A stretch of 64,000 nucleotides of DNA from Paenibacillus xylaniclasticus (GTDB taxonomy: Bacteria > Bacillota > Bacilli > Paenibacillales > Paenibacillaceae), in the NCBI RefSeq assembly GCF_004001065.1, contig NZ_BIML01000001.1, positions 248,001 through 312,000 of the forward strand, read 5' to 3'. This document shows positions 30,601 through 38,658 of this stretch, in pieces. The notes under the pieces are model-generated. The model saw only the letters and a program-made list of their open reading frames with translations. It ran no database searches and had not been told where the DNA came from. The translations under genes and the position numbers were made by a program. The first letter of the stretch is position 1, and the number at the start of each line of letters is the position of its first letter.

Positions 30601-30786
30601 ATGGTAACTACGATGGGCATGATTGTACTTGGAATTAAAGCAATTATTGCTGGACTCTCATCAGTTAGTCTCGCCTCGGGAGTAAATTGGTTTAATAAAA
30701 AGGTTTACACTTCAAAAGGTAAGGGTGGATTGCGCCATGAGAGTGATTTTGACAGCGAAAGATTCAACCGTTTCGACGTTAAATAA
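30601..30786 (+). CDS. Small membrane-associated hypothetical protein
   Basis: A 61-residue protein. Residues 5-28 are hydrophobic (MGMIVLGIKAIIAGLSSVSL) and the C-terminus is hydrophilic (RHESDFDSERFNRFDVK). ATG 30601 follows AAAGGTCGTG. It overlaps the start of the VirB2-like gene by 50 nt, suggesting tight coupling. Not recognised. Confidence 0.55.
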   Translation: MVTTMGMIVLGIKAIIAGLSSVSLASGVNWFNKKVYTSKGKGGLRHESDFDSERFNRFDVK

Positions 30787-31243
30787 AACGCTCTATATTG
30801 AACGTCTAGATAGTGATTTTTTCAACCAACTAAACAAGGAGGTGATTGCCCTTCCGAAGACAGCAAGAAAGTTATTAAAGATTCTTACAGTAACAAATTC
30901 AATGTTAATATTACCATTAGTCACAAGCGGAACAGCTCTAGCATCGCCAGAAAATCCAGTCCCACAGGAACTAAAAGATTCATTACTCATTATAATGTCG
31001 GTCATTGCCACACTAGGAGTTGCAACAGCAATTATTACCCTAATGATAGCAGGTGGATGGAAGATGTTATTCGGGAAAAATCGAGCCGATCAATGGACTA
31101 CGGACATCTTGCGCGGCCTTACTCAAGTTATAGCAGCTCCTGTGTTAGTGGCAATAGTAGTAGGCGTATTTACTCTCCTATTCTCGAATGTGCCAGCGTT
31201 CCAGCCAATGATAAACCCGATAACAATATTCTTTCGTCGATAA
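30737..31243 (+). CDS. VirB2/TrbC-like two-span membrane protein
   Basis: A 168-residue protein. A cytoplasmic N-terminus precedes a long hydrophobic signal-like stretch ending LVTSGTALASPENPV (possible cleavage after ALA); after it come two membrane spans, LLIIMSVIATLGVATAIITLM and VLVAIVVGVFTLLF, joined by a basic cytoplasmic loop (GGWKMLFGKNRADQ). The GGWKML-FGK-DQ-DI loop and two-span layout are typical of the VirB2/TrbC pilin-like subunits of Gram-positive type IV secretion. ATG 30737 follows AAGGGTGG. A strong internal AAGGAGGTGATT at 30836-30847 has no obvious start after it. Confidence 0.6.
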   Translation: MRVILTAKDSTVSTLNKTLYIERLDSDFFNQLNKEVIALPKTARKLLKILTVTNSMLILPLVTSGTALASPENPVPQELKDSLLIIMSVIATLGVATAIITLMIAGGWKMLFGKNRADQWTTDILRGLTQVIAAPVLVAIVVGVFTLLFSNVPAFQPMINPITIFFRR

Positions 31244-31251
31244 ATCCAGCA

Positions 31252-32490
31252 ATGTTTGCCTTTGCCCCATTAAGCGGATTGGCAAAAGAGATATTTCAAC
31301 CAGACGGAGTCATAACAAAATTAGCAAAAGATGAGTCTTTTAAAGATAAAGTTATTGATAAAATAACTCCGTCTTTCCCTTCTCTTAGTGAGTGGCTTGG
31401 CGTCAAAGAAAAAGTCAAAGAAATTGCCGAGCAGATGCACCAACAAGCGTTGCTCACTCCTGATCCATTAGATGACAAAATTGACTTCCTTGAATATATG
31501 CGACATTACGTTGACAGCGGTGTAGTCTCAAGATTTATGCCTAATTGGTTTAAGGACTTTATGATTTTTACTATGGCAATGTTTAATCAGATCACGCACA
31601 ATTCGGTTCAGTTTGTATTTACACATATTTATAAATTCGTCACAGAAGTTGTATTGTACACCCCTGAATGGATCTTTGGTAACGACTGGTTCCCTGCCGC
31701 CGTTTCGAACTATTCGATACTCAGCGTTGGCTGCATAATGGTGTTCGCTATGATTGAAGGAATAAAACGAATGCTAAATATGAGTCACACGAAATTTTCA
31801 GACACATTGAAGAAGTTACCGCTTGCTTTAGGAGTTTCGGCATCTACCCCGTTCCTTTTTTCTACTGGCCTAAAAACACTAAACAAATTCACAAAACTTA
31901 TTATAGAACTGTCATCGGACACTATGATTACGCACAACGCCTCTATTTTTGCAATATCGCTTGCATTTGAACCAATCAATGTTCTTATGATGCTCGCTTT
32001 TCTCATAATTACAGTCGTGTTATGTGTACCTATGGTCTTGCTTCATGCACGAAGATGGTTCAATTTGATGATGCTTGGACTTCTTACGCCATTGGCAATG
32101 GGAGCTAGTTTATTTGATGCCACACACGGTTATTATCAGATGTGGCTGAGGAGTATAAAGAATTCGGCAATTGCCCAACTCGGCTATGCTGTCTTTGTTT
32201 CGATATTGGGGTTACTTATGTTTGGCACTCCTAACCCTACTACAGTGACAGGAGTATTCTCAAAATCCTTACTTCTATTAGGTGGGATTCACTGTATGGC
32301 ATTTCCACCAAATTTCATAAGAAGATTCGATGATAATGGTTCAGGGTTTTACAAAATGAGCAAACAGTTAAAAGAGTACAGTGAAAAACAAATTGATTCA
32401 GTTAAAGGATTTCGGGAAATCGGAGAGAATGCTCTGGTCAAAGGAGCTTATATTGCTGGGAAAGGGTATCGTTTCTTGTTTAAGAAATGA
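31252..32490 (+). CDS. VirB6/TrbL-like polytopic membrane protein
   Basis: A membrane protein of 412 residues from ATG 31252. Several spans are visible in the second half, including VLMMLAFLIITVVLCVPMVL and LGLLTPLAMGASLFD, followed by LRSIKNSAIAQLGYAVFVSI; the loop between them is the kind found in VirB6/TrbL channel proteins. Start is uncertain: the frame is open from 31057 inside the preceding gene, but that extension is serine-rich and antagonised by the overlap, and ATG 31252 lacks a ribosome-binding site, so coupling to the stop at 31243 is likely. It probably forms a membrane channel with the VirB2-like protein. Confidence 0.6.
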   Translation: MFAFAPLSGLAKEIFQPDGVITKLAKDESFKDKVIDKITPSFPSLSEWLGVKEKVKEIAEQMHQQALLTPDPLDDKIDFLEYMRHYVDSGVVSRFMPNWFKDFMIFTMAMFNQITHNSVQFVFTHIYKFVTEVVLYTPEWIFGNDWFPAAVSNYSILSVGCIMVFAMIEGIKRMLNMSHTKFSDTLKKLPLALGVSASTPFLFSTGLKTLNKFTKLIIELSSDTMITHNASIFAISLAFEPINVLMMLAFLIITVVLCVPMVLLHARRWFNLMMLGLLTPLAMGASLFDATHGYYQMWLRSIKNSAIAQLGYAVFVSILGLLMFGTPNPTTVTGVFSKSLLLLGGIHCMAFPPNFIRRFDDNGSGFYKMSKQLKEYSEKQIDSVKGFREIGENALVKGAYIAGKGYRFLFKK

Positions 32491-32499
32491 GGTGTCTGA

Positions 32500-34782
32500 A
32501 TGATTCTAAATCAATTACTTCCCAAAGGAAAAAAGATCCCTGAAATGAGTTATTATGAACTAAAGGGACTGTCATTTAACTATGTAAAATCATATCTGAA
32601 CAACTTGATTGTTGCTGATCGAATTCTAGGTATTGAAGTCGTAGCAACTGAGAACTCGATGAATTCCTATTTCTTTATTGAATCACATAAGACAGATTTA
32701 AATCTGAATCCAACAAAGATTAATGATGATCCTGCTGGATGGGCATACGATTATTATTCAATCAATAGTGTAAAATCATCTATTTTCCCATTTCGAACTA
32801 TCGAAAGTCCTTTATGGATGAATCTGAATGACTTATCAGACAAAGAACAAATCGTCATTCAGTTGCTGTTCATGAAAATTCCCCAAGAACGTGTCCTTGA
32901 TATGCTTTGGTCACAATACGAGGATTATGTTAATGGTATTGAGTATCCCACGACAAATTTTCTTATTCGTTCTATTCAGCAAAGCATCCTTGAAATTATG
33001 TATAAAATCGAAGGAGGGTATCGTAAACACGAAAGAATTCCTGAGACTGAACAAAAATTATCAGAAGGAATATTCTCTTTTGAAGCGAGATTATTAATAG
33101 CAGCCGAAAACGAAAATCGAAATAAAGTCTTACTTGATAAGATTAAGGATGTATTTCAACAGCATAATTTCATCAACTCTTGGTCGTTCGTTAAAGAAAA
33201 TGATAAATCATTCATCAAACACATGAGGTTACGACGATTTTCATTACTAAGAAAAAAACAATATCTTTCTTCATCAGAAATCGCGGGATTCTTTTTAACA
33301 GAGAATCTAGCGGATACGAAAAGTTCCATATTAACTACAGTAGAACATGCGCCTGTTATAATTTCTAAATCCGCTGAGGAAAATTCATCACCATTCACCA
33401 TCTTTCCTTGTGGAGAGAAACAAAATCGGGAAAATGATTATAAAATTGCAGGTCTGATTAACAAGGCACTACGTAAACTGAATTTAATTTCCGATGAAGA
33501 TGTAATAGTCCAAAAAATTCAACATGGAGCAACGGTAAAACGTATTACTTTTACCCTTCCTGTAGGATTAAAATTAACTACACTTCAACGAGCAGTAAAC
33601 GATATACAGACTGAATTAGCACTGACATCCATAGGTATAACTCAAGGTTCCAATGCTGGCACTGCTGTATTATCCATACCGCAGATAGAACGTGAATTTG
33701 TTCTTGTAAGAGATTGTGTTGAGGATGAAGCATTTAAGAGATTTGCTAAGAGTGCCACTCTTCCCCTCCTGATCGGTCAAAGTGAGACAGGTGAGGTAGT
33801 ATTTACAGATTTGGTTAACATTAAGCATTTACTCATCGCAGGGTCAACCGGTTCCGGTAAAAGTGTGTGTCTAAATAGTATGTTGACCGTTCTTCTGACC
33901 TTGGTTAGCCCTAATGATCTTAAGGTATTTATGATTGATCCTAAGATGGTGGAACTTGCTTCCTATGCAAAATATCCACATGTTCAACAAGTGTTCACTG
34001 ACATGAATGACATTGACGGGGTACTTTGTTTCTTGTGCGAGAAAATGGATGAACGGTATGCAAAATTTAAAGAAAAATCATATAAAAATATTCAACAGTA
34101 TAATCGGAATGAGGCAAATAAAATGCCTTACATCGTCTTAGTCATTGACGAAATGGCGGATCTAATAATGCAATGTGAAGACACTGAAAACCATATTGTT
34201 CGACTAGCACAGAAATCTCGTGCTGCTGGTATACACATTATTACAGCCACACAACGACCACAAAAGGAAGTGATAACAGGTCTGATAAAAGCGAATATCT
34301 ATTCAAGGATTTGCTTTGCCTGTGATAGTGGTTTTAGTTATCGAATTGCTTTGGATGAAACTCCCCCATTTGAGTTGCTTGGCAAGGGTGATGGAGTATA
34401 TCGTTTCGAAGGTGTACAGGGATTGCATCGATTTCAAGGGGCGCTCATTGCTAAGACCGAAGAAGAACAAGATTATATTATCGATAAGATGTCTTACTAT
34501 TGGAAGGTTAAACCAAATAAAGAATTGATCGATATTGAATCTTCCAGAAAGAAAAAAGATGAACGAGAATTAAATGAATTTAAAAAATTGGTATTAGAAT
34601 CAGGTGAAACAAGAATAACTGAATTACAGAAGATAATGAGTGTTCGAAACGAGAAAGTGAAGAAGTTAATGACTCAACTAATCAATATTGGCTGGATAAA
34701 ACAACACAAATCGAGAGCAAAAGGGTATGAATTACTGTTGAACGACGTAGAGCGTAAACGTGAATTAGAAAGATTGAGGTGA
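32500..34782 (+). CDS. FtsK/SpoIIIE-family DNA translocase
   Basis: A 760-residue DNA translocase. After a unique 320-residue N-terminal part without membrane spans come the FtsK alpha domain (HGATVKRITFTLPVGLKL) and the motor: AGSTGSGKSVCLNSML (Walker A), MIDPKMVELASYAKYPHV, LVIDEMADLIMQ (Walker B), and IITATQRPQKEVITGLIKAN, a near match to SpoIIIE. The C-terminal 70 residues form a gamma-like winged helix (RITELQKIMSVRNEKVKKLM) used for sequence orientation. It belongs to the true FtsK/SpoIIIE group, not the TraG/VirD4 coupling proteins. ATG 32500 follows ATGAGGTG. Missing membrane spans imply that a partner, perhaps the VirB6-like protein, anchors it. Confidence 0.9.
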   Translation: MILNQLLPKGKKIPEMSYYELKGLSFNYVKSYLNNLIVADRILGIEVVATENSMNSYFFIESHKTDLNLNPTKINDDPAGWAYDYYSINSVKSSIFPFRTIESPLWMNLNDLSDKEQIVIQLLFMKIPQERVLDMLWSQYEDYVNGIEYPTTNFLIRSIQQSILEIMYKIEGGYRKHERIPETEQKLSEGIFSFEARLLIAAENENRNKVLLDKIKDVFQQHNFINSWSFVKENDKSFIKHMRLRRFSLLRKKQYLSSSEIAGFFLTENLADTKSSILTTVEHAPVIISKSAEENSSPFTIFPCGEKQNRENDYKIAGLINKALRKLNLISDEDVIVQKIQHGATVKRITFTLPVGLKLTTLQRAVNDIQTELALTSIGITQGSNAGTAVLSIPQIEREFVLVRDCVEDEAFKRFAKSATLPLLIGQSETGEVVFTDLVNIKHLLIAGSTGSGKSVCLNSMLTVLLTLVSPNDLKVFMIDPKMVELASYAKYPHVQQVFTDMNDIDGVLCFLCEKMDERYAKFKEKSYKNIQQYNRNEANKMPYIVLVIDEMADLIMQCEDTENHIVRLAQKSRAAGIHIITATQRPQKEVITGLIKANIYSRICFACDSGFSYRIALDETPPFELLGKGDGVYRFEGVQGLHRFQGALIAKTEEEQDYIIDKMSYYWKVKPNKELIDIESSRKKKDERELNEFKKLVLESGETRITELQKIMSVRNEKVKKLMTQLINIGWIKQHKSRAKGYELLLNDVERKRELERLR

Positions 34783-34787
34783 TTTGT

Positions 34788-35003
34788 ATGATTATTAAAA
34801 TCTGCGGAGTTCCTATTGAAGAAGTAGTTGAAAAAGGAATCGATATTAAGGCGAATATTGTTGATGCTTGGGAATTGGTTCACGTACCAGTAAACGTAGG
34901 GTTAGGTGCAGCAAATGTAGATATTAATCCAACGAACTTCCCCTTCCATCTCATTCATATGATGAAACCCCACTTTAATACATTAGTTGATTTTCTGTTT
35001 TAA
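34788..35003 (+). CDS. Small hypothetical protein
   Basis: A 71-residue protein (IKICGVPIEEVVEKGIDIKA, then DAWELVHVPVNVGLGAANVD). ATG 34788 lies behind GAGGTGATTTGT. It directly follows the translocase, is the last gene of the operon, and its stop codon touches the terminator stem. Not recognised. Confidence 0.6.
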   Translation: MIIKICGVPIEEVVEKGIDIKANIVDAWELVHVPVNVGLGAANVDINPTNFPFHLIHMMKPHFNTLVDFLF

Positions 35004-35028
35004 GAGTCCAATAGGACTCTTTTTATAT
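35003..35028 (+). terminator. Terminator of the tubRZ-translocase operon
   Basis: AGAGTCC-AATA-GGACTCT is a 7-bp perfect stem with TTTTATATTTT after it, directly following the stop codon of the 34788-35003 gene. Confidence 0.85.
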
Positions 35029-35034
35029 TTTATA

Positions 35035-35064
35035 TTGACTTTTAAGGGTGAAAGTTGATATGCT
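35035..35064 (+). promoter_or_regulatory. Sigma-A-like promoter before the RNA polymerase region
   Basis: TTGACT (35035-35040), 18 nt, TATGCT (35059-35064), placed directly after the operon terminator. It would start a new transcript through the two small genes and the RNA polymerase gene. Confidence 0.65.
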
Positions 35065-35070
35065 AAATAT

Positions 35071-35115
35071 GTAAGTTGGTGGTAAATGGTAGACAGCCAC
35101 CTCCCTCCAACTTAC
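35071..35115 (+). promoter_or_regulatory. Leader hairpin upstream of the RNA polymerase gene
   Basis: GTAAGTTGG (35071-35079) and CCAACTTAC (35107-35115) form a 9-bp perfect stem at the start of the predicted transcript, with GGTGG/CCACC pairing possible inside. It is a candidate stability or attenuation element. Confidence 0.55.
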
Positions 35116-35170
35116 CGAATTTTAAAGAGAGGGTGGTTAAAAATAAAATTATGAAAATAGGTGAGATTAA

Positions 35171-35398
35171 ATGGGGAAATATAAAAGAATGAATGCTCAG
35201 GATGTGTATTACGATGGGCTTATTGATAACCAATATGAAATGTTCTGTGAGGAAACCCAAACACTATGTAGAAATAGAAAATCTATAAATGATATCGGTT
35301 GGGGAATATTAAAAAGTGATACTAGATATATAGAAGAAGATGATTGGGATGATGTCATTTCATTCAAAACAAAAACAGAAAAAAAGAAACATAGATAA
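35171..35398 (+). CDS. Small hypothetical protein
   Basis: A 75-residue protein (DVYYDGLIDNQYEMFCEETQ, SDTRYIEEDDWDDVISFKTK). ATG 35171 follows AGGTGAG. Its last 47 nt overlap the next small gene. The acidic middle and lysine-rich end (KTEKKKHR) suggest a regulatory partner protein; not recognised. Confidence 0.6.
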   Translation: MGKYKRMNAQDVYYDGLIDNQYEMFCEETQTLCRNRKSINDIGWGILKSDTRYIEEDDWDDVISFKTKTEKKKHR

Positions 35399-35474
35399 GA
35401 TCATTGATGAAATCTATTCTTCTCCCGAGGAGAAAGAATACTGGCGTAATCTTGATTCATTGTATAAAGGTTAG
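35352..35474 (+). CDS. Small basic hypothetical protein
   Basis: A 40-residue protein (SFHSKQKQKKRNIDKIIDEI, then YSSPEEKEYWRNLDSLYKG) in a different frame from the gene it overlaps. ATG 35352 follows TTGGG. It ends 55 nt before the RNA polymerase frame. Basic start and acidic end resemble small transcription-associated phage proteins; no match. Confidence 0.45.
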   Translation: MSFHSKQKQKKRNIDKIIDEIYSSPEEKEYWRNLDSLYKG

Positions 35475-35529
35475 TTTTAAATGTTGAATATGACAGTTAA
35501 ATTAAAATAGTTTGCAAGGAGGAATAGTT

Positions 35530-38169
35530 ATCGCTTTAAATAAACAAGTACATATCTATAGTTTAGACACAAGTTCATTTTACACTGATGAAGAAATGAA
35601 GATACATAAACGTTTGACCAAAGCATATTTATTTAAAAGCAAACTCAGGAGATTGAAGGAAGATAATCACACTTCTCTTTCGTACATACTTAAAATCAAT
35701 AATCATATTACAAATGTTAATCGTAAAATAAAAAAATATAAAAATATGTTTTATATGTTATTTCGCAATTTTGAAGGTATCAGAAAACTAAGACCAGATG
35801 AATTATCCGCAAAAAATATAATTTCAGTCTTTGATTCGGTTCTAACAAGAACGCTCGGCATTCAGCCGAATAGTATATCCACAGATATCATTATAGTCCA
35901 GACATATTTCTTCGACGTATTAGAAGATATTATTATTGATGGCTTCACACTGCATGAAGAAAAATATGTTTGTTTTACGGCGAGCGCAGGTCAGATTCGT
36001 ACAAAGAAAACAGTATTTATTAAAGAATCAATCTATGATCGTTATAAGTACTCTTTAATGTGTGGATTAACAATTGAGAAAATAAATAACTTAGGCGGAG
36101 TAAACGTTAATAAATATCTTGCTTATCTTGCACTTTGCAACTCTGCTACTGATGAATGGAAGGATTTCGATATCACAAAAACCATTGTAGTAGACGACAT
36201 GGAAACAATCGTCCAGACACTTGTAGATCATGTGGATGAAAAGACATACAGTGTAACTAGAAAAGTTATGGATGTTCCAATAAATCATACAGATGGATGC
36301 GGAATGATCTTGCCTAGAATAAGTAGAAAAAGTATGATGATTAGACTTCCTTGGGTAAAAGGCTTACTTGTCCCATTTCCTTTTGACAAATTTATTCGTG
36401 AAGCGAATAGAGGGTCATCTCAAAAATATGGGTTAGTAAAAGATATATATGGTAAAGAGTGGGATATTCTGAAAGACGGTATTCAGATTATCTTCACAAG
36501 GAGTCAGTTCAAAATGTCGAAGTATTATTCATCATGGAGCGAATATCAAGATCTTTTCATCAAACACAAATGTCAAGCTGGAAAATGTAACGAAGAAGAA
36601 GATATAATTGATGATGCTAAAATAAATTATCAAATGTTGCAAACTTTAAATAATATGACTGATGAGGAATTATTATCTTTATCTTTAACAACTCAAGAAA
36701 CAATTAAGAAAATTGGTTCAGACCGAGAAACAATGCTTAAGGTACTCGGCGTAAGGAAAGCAAATGAAAATAAAAACTTTTATCAGCAAGCGCTAGAAAT
36801 TTACCCAGAACTTCTATCTGATACATATTCAAAAGAAATCTTAAAACAAGTAAAGAAGAGTATTGTAAAGCACAGCAAAGAAGGAAAACTTTTCATCAAT
36901 GGTAAATACACGTTTATCTGTCCTGATCTGTACGCTTTCTGCGAATATCTTATAAAGGGCGATAAGAATCCAAGAGGGTTATTAAGAGACGGGGAAGTTT
37001 ATTGTAATCTGTACTCAGATGGTATCGAACTTGACTGTCTTCGTAGCCCACATTTATACAGAGAACATGCAATTAGAATAAATGTTATAAATAAGGAGAG
37101 AAGACGATGGTTTATCACCAAAGGTTTATATACAAGTTGTCATGATGCGATCAGCAAGATATTGCAGTTCGATGTAGATGGCGACAAGAGCCTTGTGTGC
37201 GCCGACGAGGTATTAGTAAAGTCCGCGAAGTCTCATATGGAAGGGATTGTCCCACTCTATTACAGCATGGCTGCTGCTAAAGCCAATATAATCGACAATC
37301 GTGCAATATATAATGGACTGAAGGCTGCTTACACAGGTGGAAATATTGGCGAGATTAGTAATGACATTACAAAGATATGGAATAGCAATAACATTGATTT
37401 AGAAGTTATCAAGTGGCTATGCGCGGAAAACAATTTTGTTATCGATTACGCAAAAACGTTATACAGGCCAACGAGACCAGAAGAAAAGAAGAAAACAATT
37501 ACATCCTACACAAAACAAAAGACACCTCATTTCTTTATCTATGCAAAGGATAAAAAGCTGAAAGACGTTGAACCAATTAATAATAGCGTAGTCAATCGAC
37601 TAGGAAATATTATCCCTAACCCAAGATTGAACTTTACAGCTAAGAATTTAGGCAAATTCAATCCTATTGTACTTATGCATAATCTTGATACAGAACTACA
37701 ACAAGATATTATTGAAAAGTATACTGAACTAGATCTTAAAAAGAGATTTATGTCAATGGAACCAAAGAATGAAGATGAAACTTCTAGTGATTCTCTGTAT
37801 ATTTACACAGATATTCGGAACAAACTCTTGGAAGTATGCAATGATCCGATTAAAGTGACTGATGTGTTAGTTAAATATTTGTACATACATAAGAAAAGTA
37901 GCTATAAGACTACGTTGTGGTCAAGTTTTGGCGATATCATTGTTCAAAACATAAAAAACAACATTGAAAATAAACTTAGTGATGGTTATATCCTTTGTCA
38001 AGATTGTGGAGTGCGAGTCAAAGTAGTTAAGCAGCGTCAATCCAGATGTGACATATGTCAACATAAAATAAATATAATAAACGCTAGAAAAAGAAAAAAG
38101 AAATTTAAACAGAAAATAATAAATAAAAACTCAGCGTTCCACCCTATCGTGTCAAAACCGCATAGTTAA
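35530..38169 (+). CDS. yonO: YonO-like single-chain DNA-dependent RNA polymerase
   Basis: An 879-residue protein with the DxDGD metal-binding motif of two-barrel RNA polymerases: FDVDGDKSLVCAD, residues about 548-560. Supporting features are SPHLYREHAIRINVINKERR before it and IGEISNDITKIWNSNN after it, both in the positions seen in SPbeta YonO. Length is close to YonO (about 900 aa). It ends with a zinc-ribbon-like pair (CQDCG, CDICQ) and a lysine-rich tail. YonO is a single-subunit polymerase used for late phage genes; this gene stands next to HU and before the late module, as in SPbeta. No ATG, GTG or TTG lies at a proper distance from the perfect AAGGAGG (35516-35522); ATC 35530 is 7 nt after it and is the likely start. 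Confidence 0.85.
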   Translation: MALNKQVHIYSLDTSSFYTDEEMKIHKRLTKAYLFKSKLRRLKEDNHTSLSYILKINNHITNVNRKIKKYKNMFYMLFRNFEGIRKLRPDELSAKNIISVFDSVLTRTLGIQPNSISTDIIIVQTYFFDVLEDIIIDGFTLHEEKYVCFTASAGQIRTKKTVFIKESIYDRYKYSLMCGLTIEKINNLGGVNVNKYLAYLALCNSATDEWKDFDITKTIVVDDMETIVQTLVDHVDEKTYSVTRKVMDVPINHTDGCGMILPRISRKSMMIRLPWVKGLLVPFPFDKFIREANRGSSQKYGLVKDIYGKEWDILKDGIQIIFTRSQFKMSKYYSSWSEYQDLFIKHKCQAGKCNEEEDIIDDAKINYQMLQTLNNMTDEELLSLSLTTQETIKKIGSDRETMLKVLGVRKANENKNFYQQALEIYPELLSDTYSKEILKQVKKSIVKHSKEGKLFINGKYTFICPDLYAFCEYLIKGDKNPRGLLRDGEVYCNLYSDGIELDCLRSPHLYREHAIRINVINKERRRWFITKGLYTSCHDAISKILQFDVDGDKSLVCADEVLVKSAKSHMEGIVPLYYSMAAAKANIIDNRAIYNGLKAAYTGGNIGEISNDITKIWNSNNIDLEVIKWLCAENNFVIDYAKTLYRPTRPEEKKKTITSYTKQKTPHFFIYAKDKKLKDVEPINNSVVNRLGNIIPNPRLNFTAKNLGKFNPIVLMHNLDTELQQDIIEKYTELDLKKRFMSMEPKNEDETSSDSLYIYTDIRNKLLEVCNDPIKVTDVLVKYLYIHKKSSYKTTLWSSFGDIIVQNIKNNIENKLSDGYILCQDCGVRVKVVKQRQSRCDICQHKINIINARKRKKKFKQKIINKNSAFHPIVSKPHS

Positions 38170-38285
38170 AGGGATTTTTATAATAACAAAATATTTAATA
38201 ATGGTATTTAAGGGAGTAATAATCTGATGTACAAAGTGAAGAGAATTTTACTTCCCTAATAATAATCTAAAGGGAGAAATGAAAA

Positions 38286-38558
38286 ATGAATAAAACTGAT
38301 TTGATCAATAAAGCGGCAGAGATTTCTGAGTTATCCAAGAAGGATACTACTAAAGTACTTGACGCTGTACTTGAAGTGATTAGTGATGCACTTGCATCTG
38401 GCGAAGATGTAAGGCTAGTAGGGTTCGGTAATTTTGAAGTTCGCGAACGTGCAGCGCGTAAGGGACGCAACCCGCAGACGAACGAAGAAATTGAGATTCC
38501 TGCAAGTAAATCACCTGCATTTAAAGCAAGCAAATCGTTAAAAGAAAAAGTTAAATAA
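38286..38558 (+). CDS. HU-family DNA-binding protein
   Basis: A 90-residue HU protein, a small DNA-bending architectural factor. Family signature: [20 protein letters not shown] at the start, [41 protein letters not shown] 38286 lies 11 nt after AAAGGGAG. Phages of the SPbeta group carry an HU gene beside the RNA polymerase. It probably organises phage DNA or assists replication and recombination. Confidence 0.95.
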   Translation: MNKTDLINKAAEISELSKKDTTKVLDAVLEVISDALASGEDVRLVGFGNFEVRERAARKGRNPQTNEEIEIPASKSPAFKASKSLKEKVK

Positions 38559-38601
38559 ATACATATATTAAAACCCCTCTTTTTCATACATAGATAAAAA
38601 T

Positions 38602-38624
38602 GGAGGACGTGTCTCGCGTTCTCC
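38602..38624 (+). promoter_or_regulatory. Leader hairpin before the PIN-PhoH gene
   Basis: GGAG-g-ACG and CGT-t-CTCC pair around a TGTCTCG loop, forming a hairpin 35 nt before the PIN-PhoH start. The Shine-Dalgarno candidate AAAGG is unusually far (15 nt) from the ATG, so folding may bring it closer. Confidence 0.4.
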
Positions 38625-38658
38625 CCCATCCTACCTTGAAAGGTAATGACGCTTACTT

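Noticed and set aside
31057-31251. N-terminal extension of the VirB6-like protein
   Set aside because: It overlaps the VirB2-like gene for 186 nt, is serine-rich, and its ATG touches the AGGTGG. It is kept only as an open question in the findings.
28851-35003. Complete conjugation (type IV secretion) system
   Set aside because: No VirB4, relaxase, VirD4 coupling protein or oriT is visible. Only VirB2- and VirB6-like proteins and a SpoIIIE-type motor are present.
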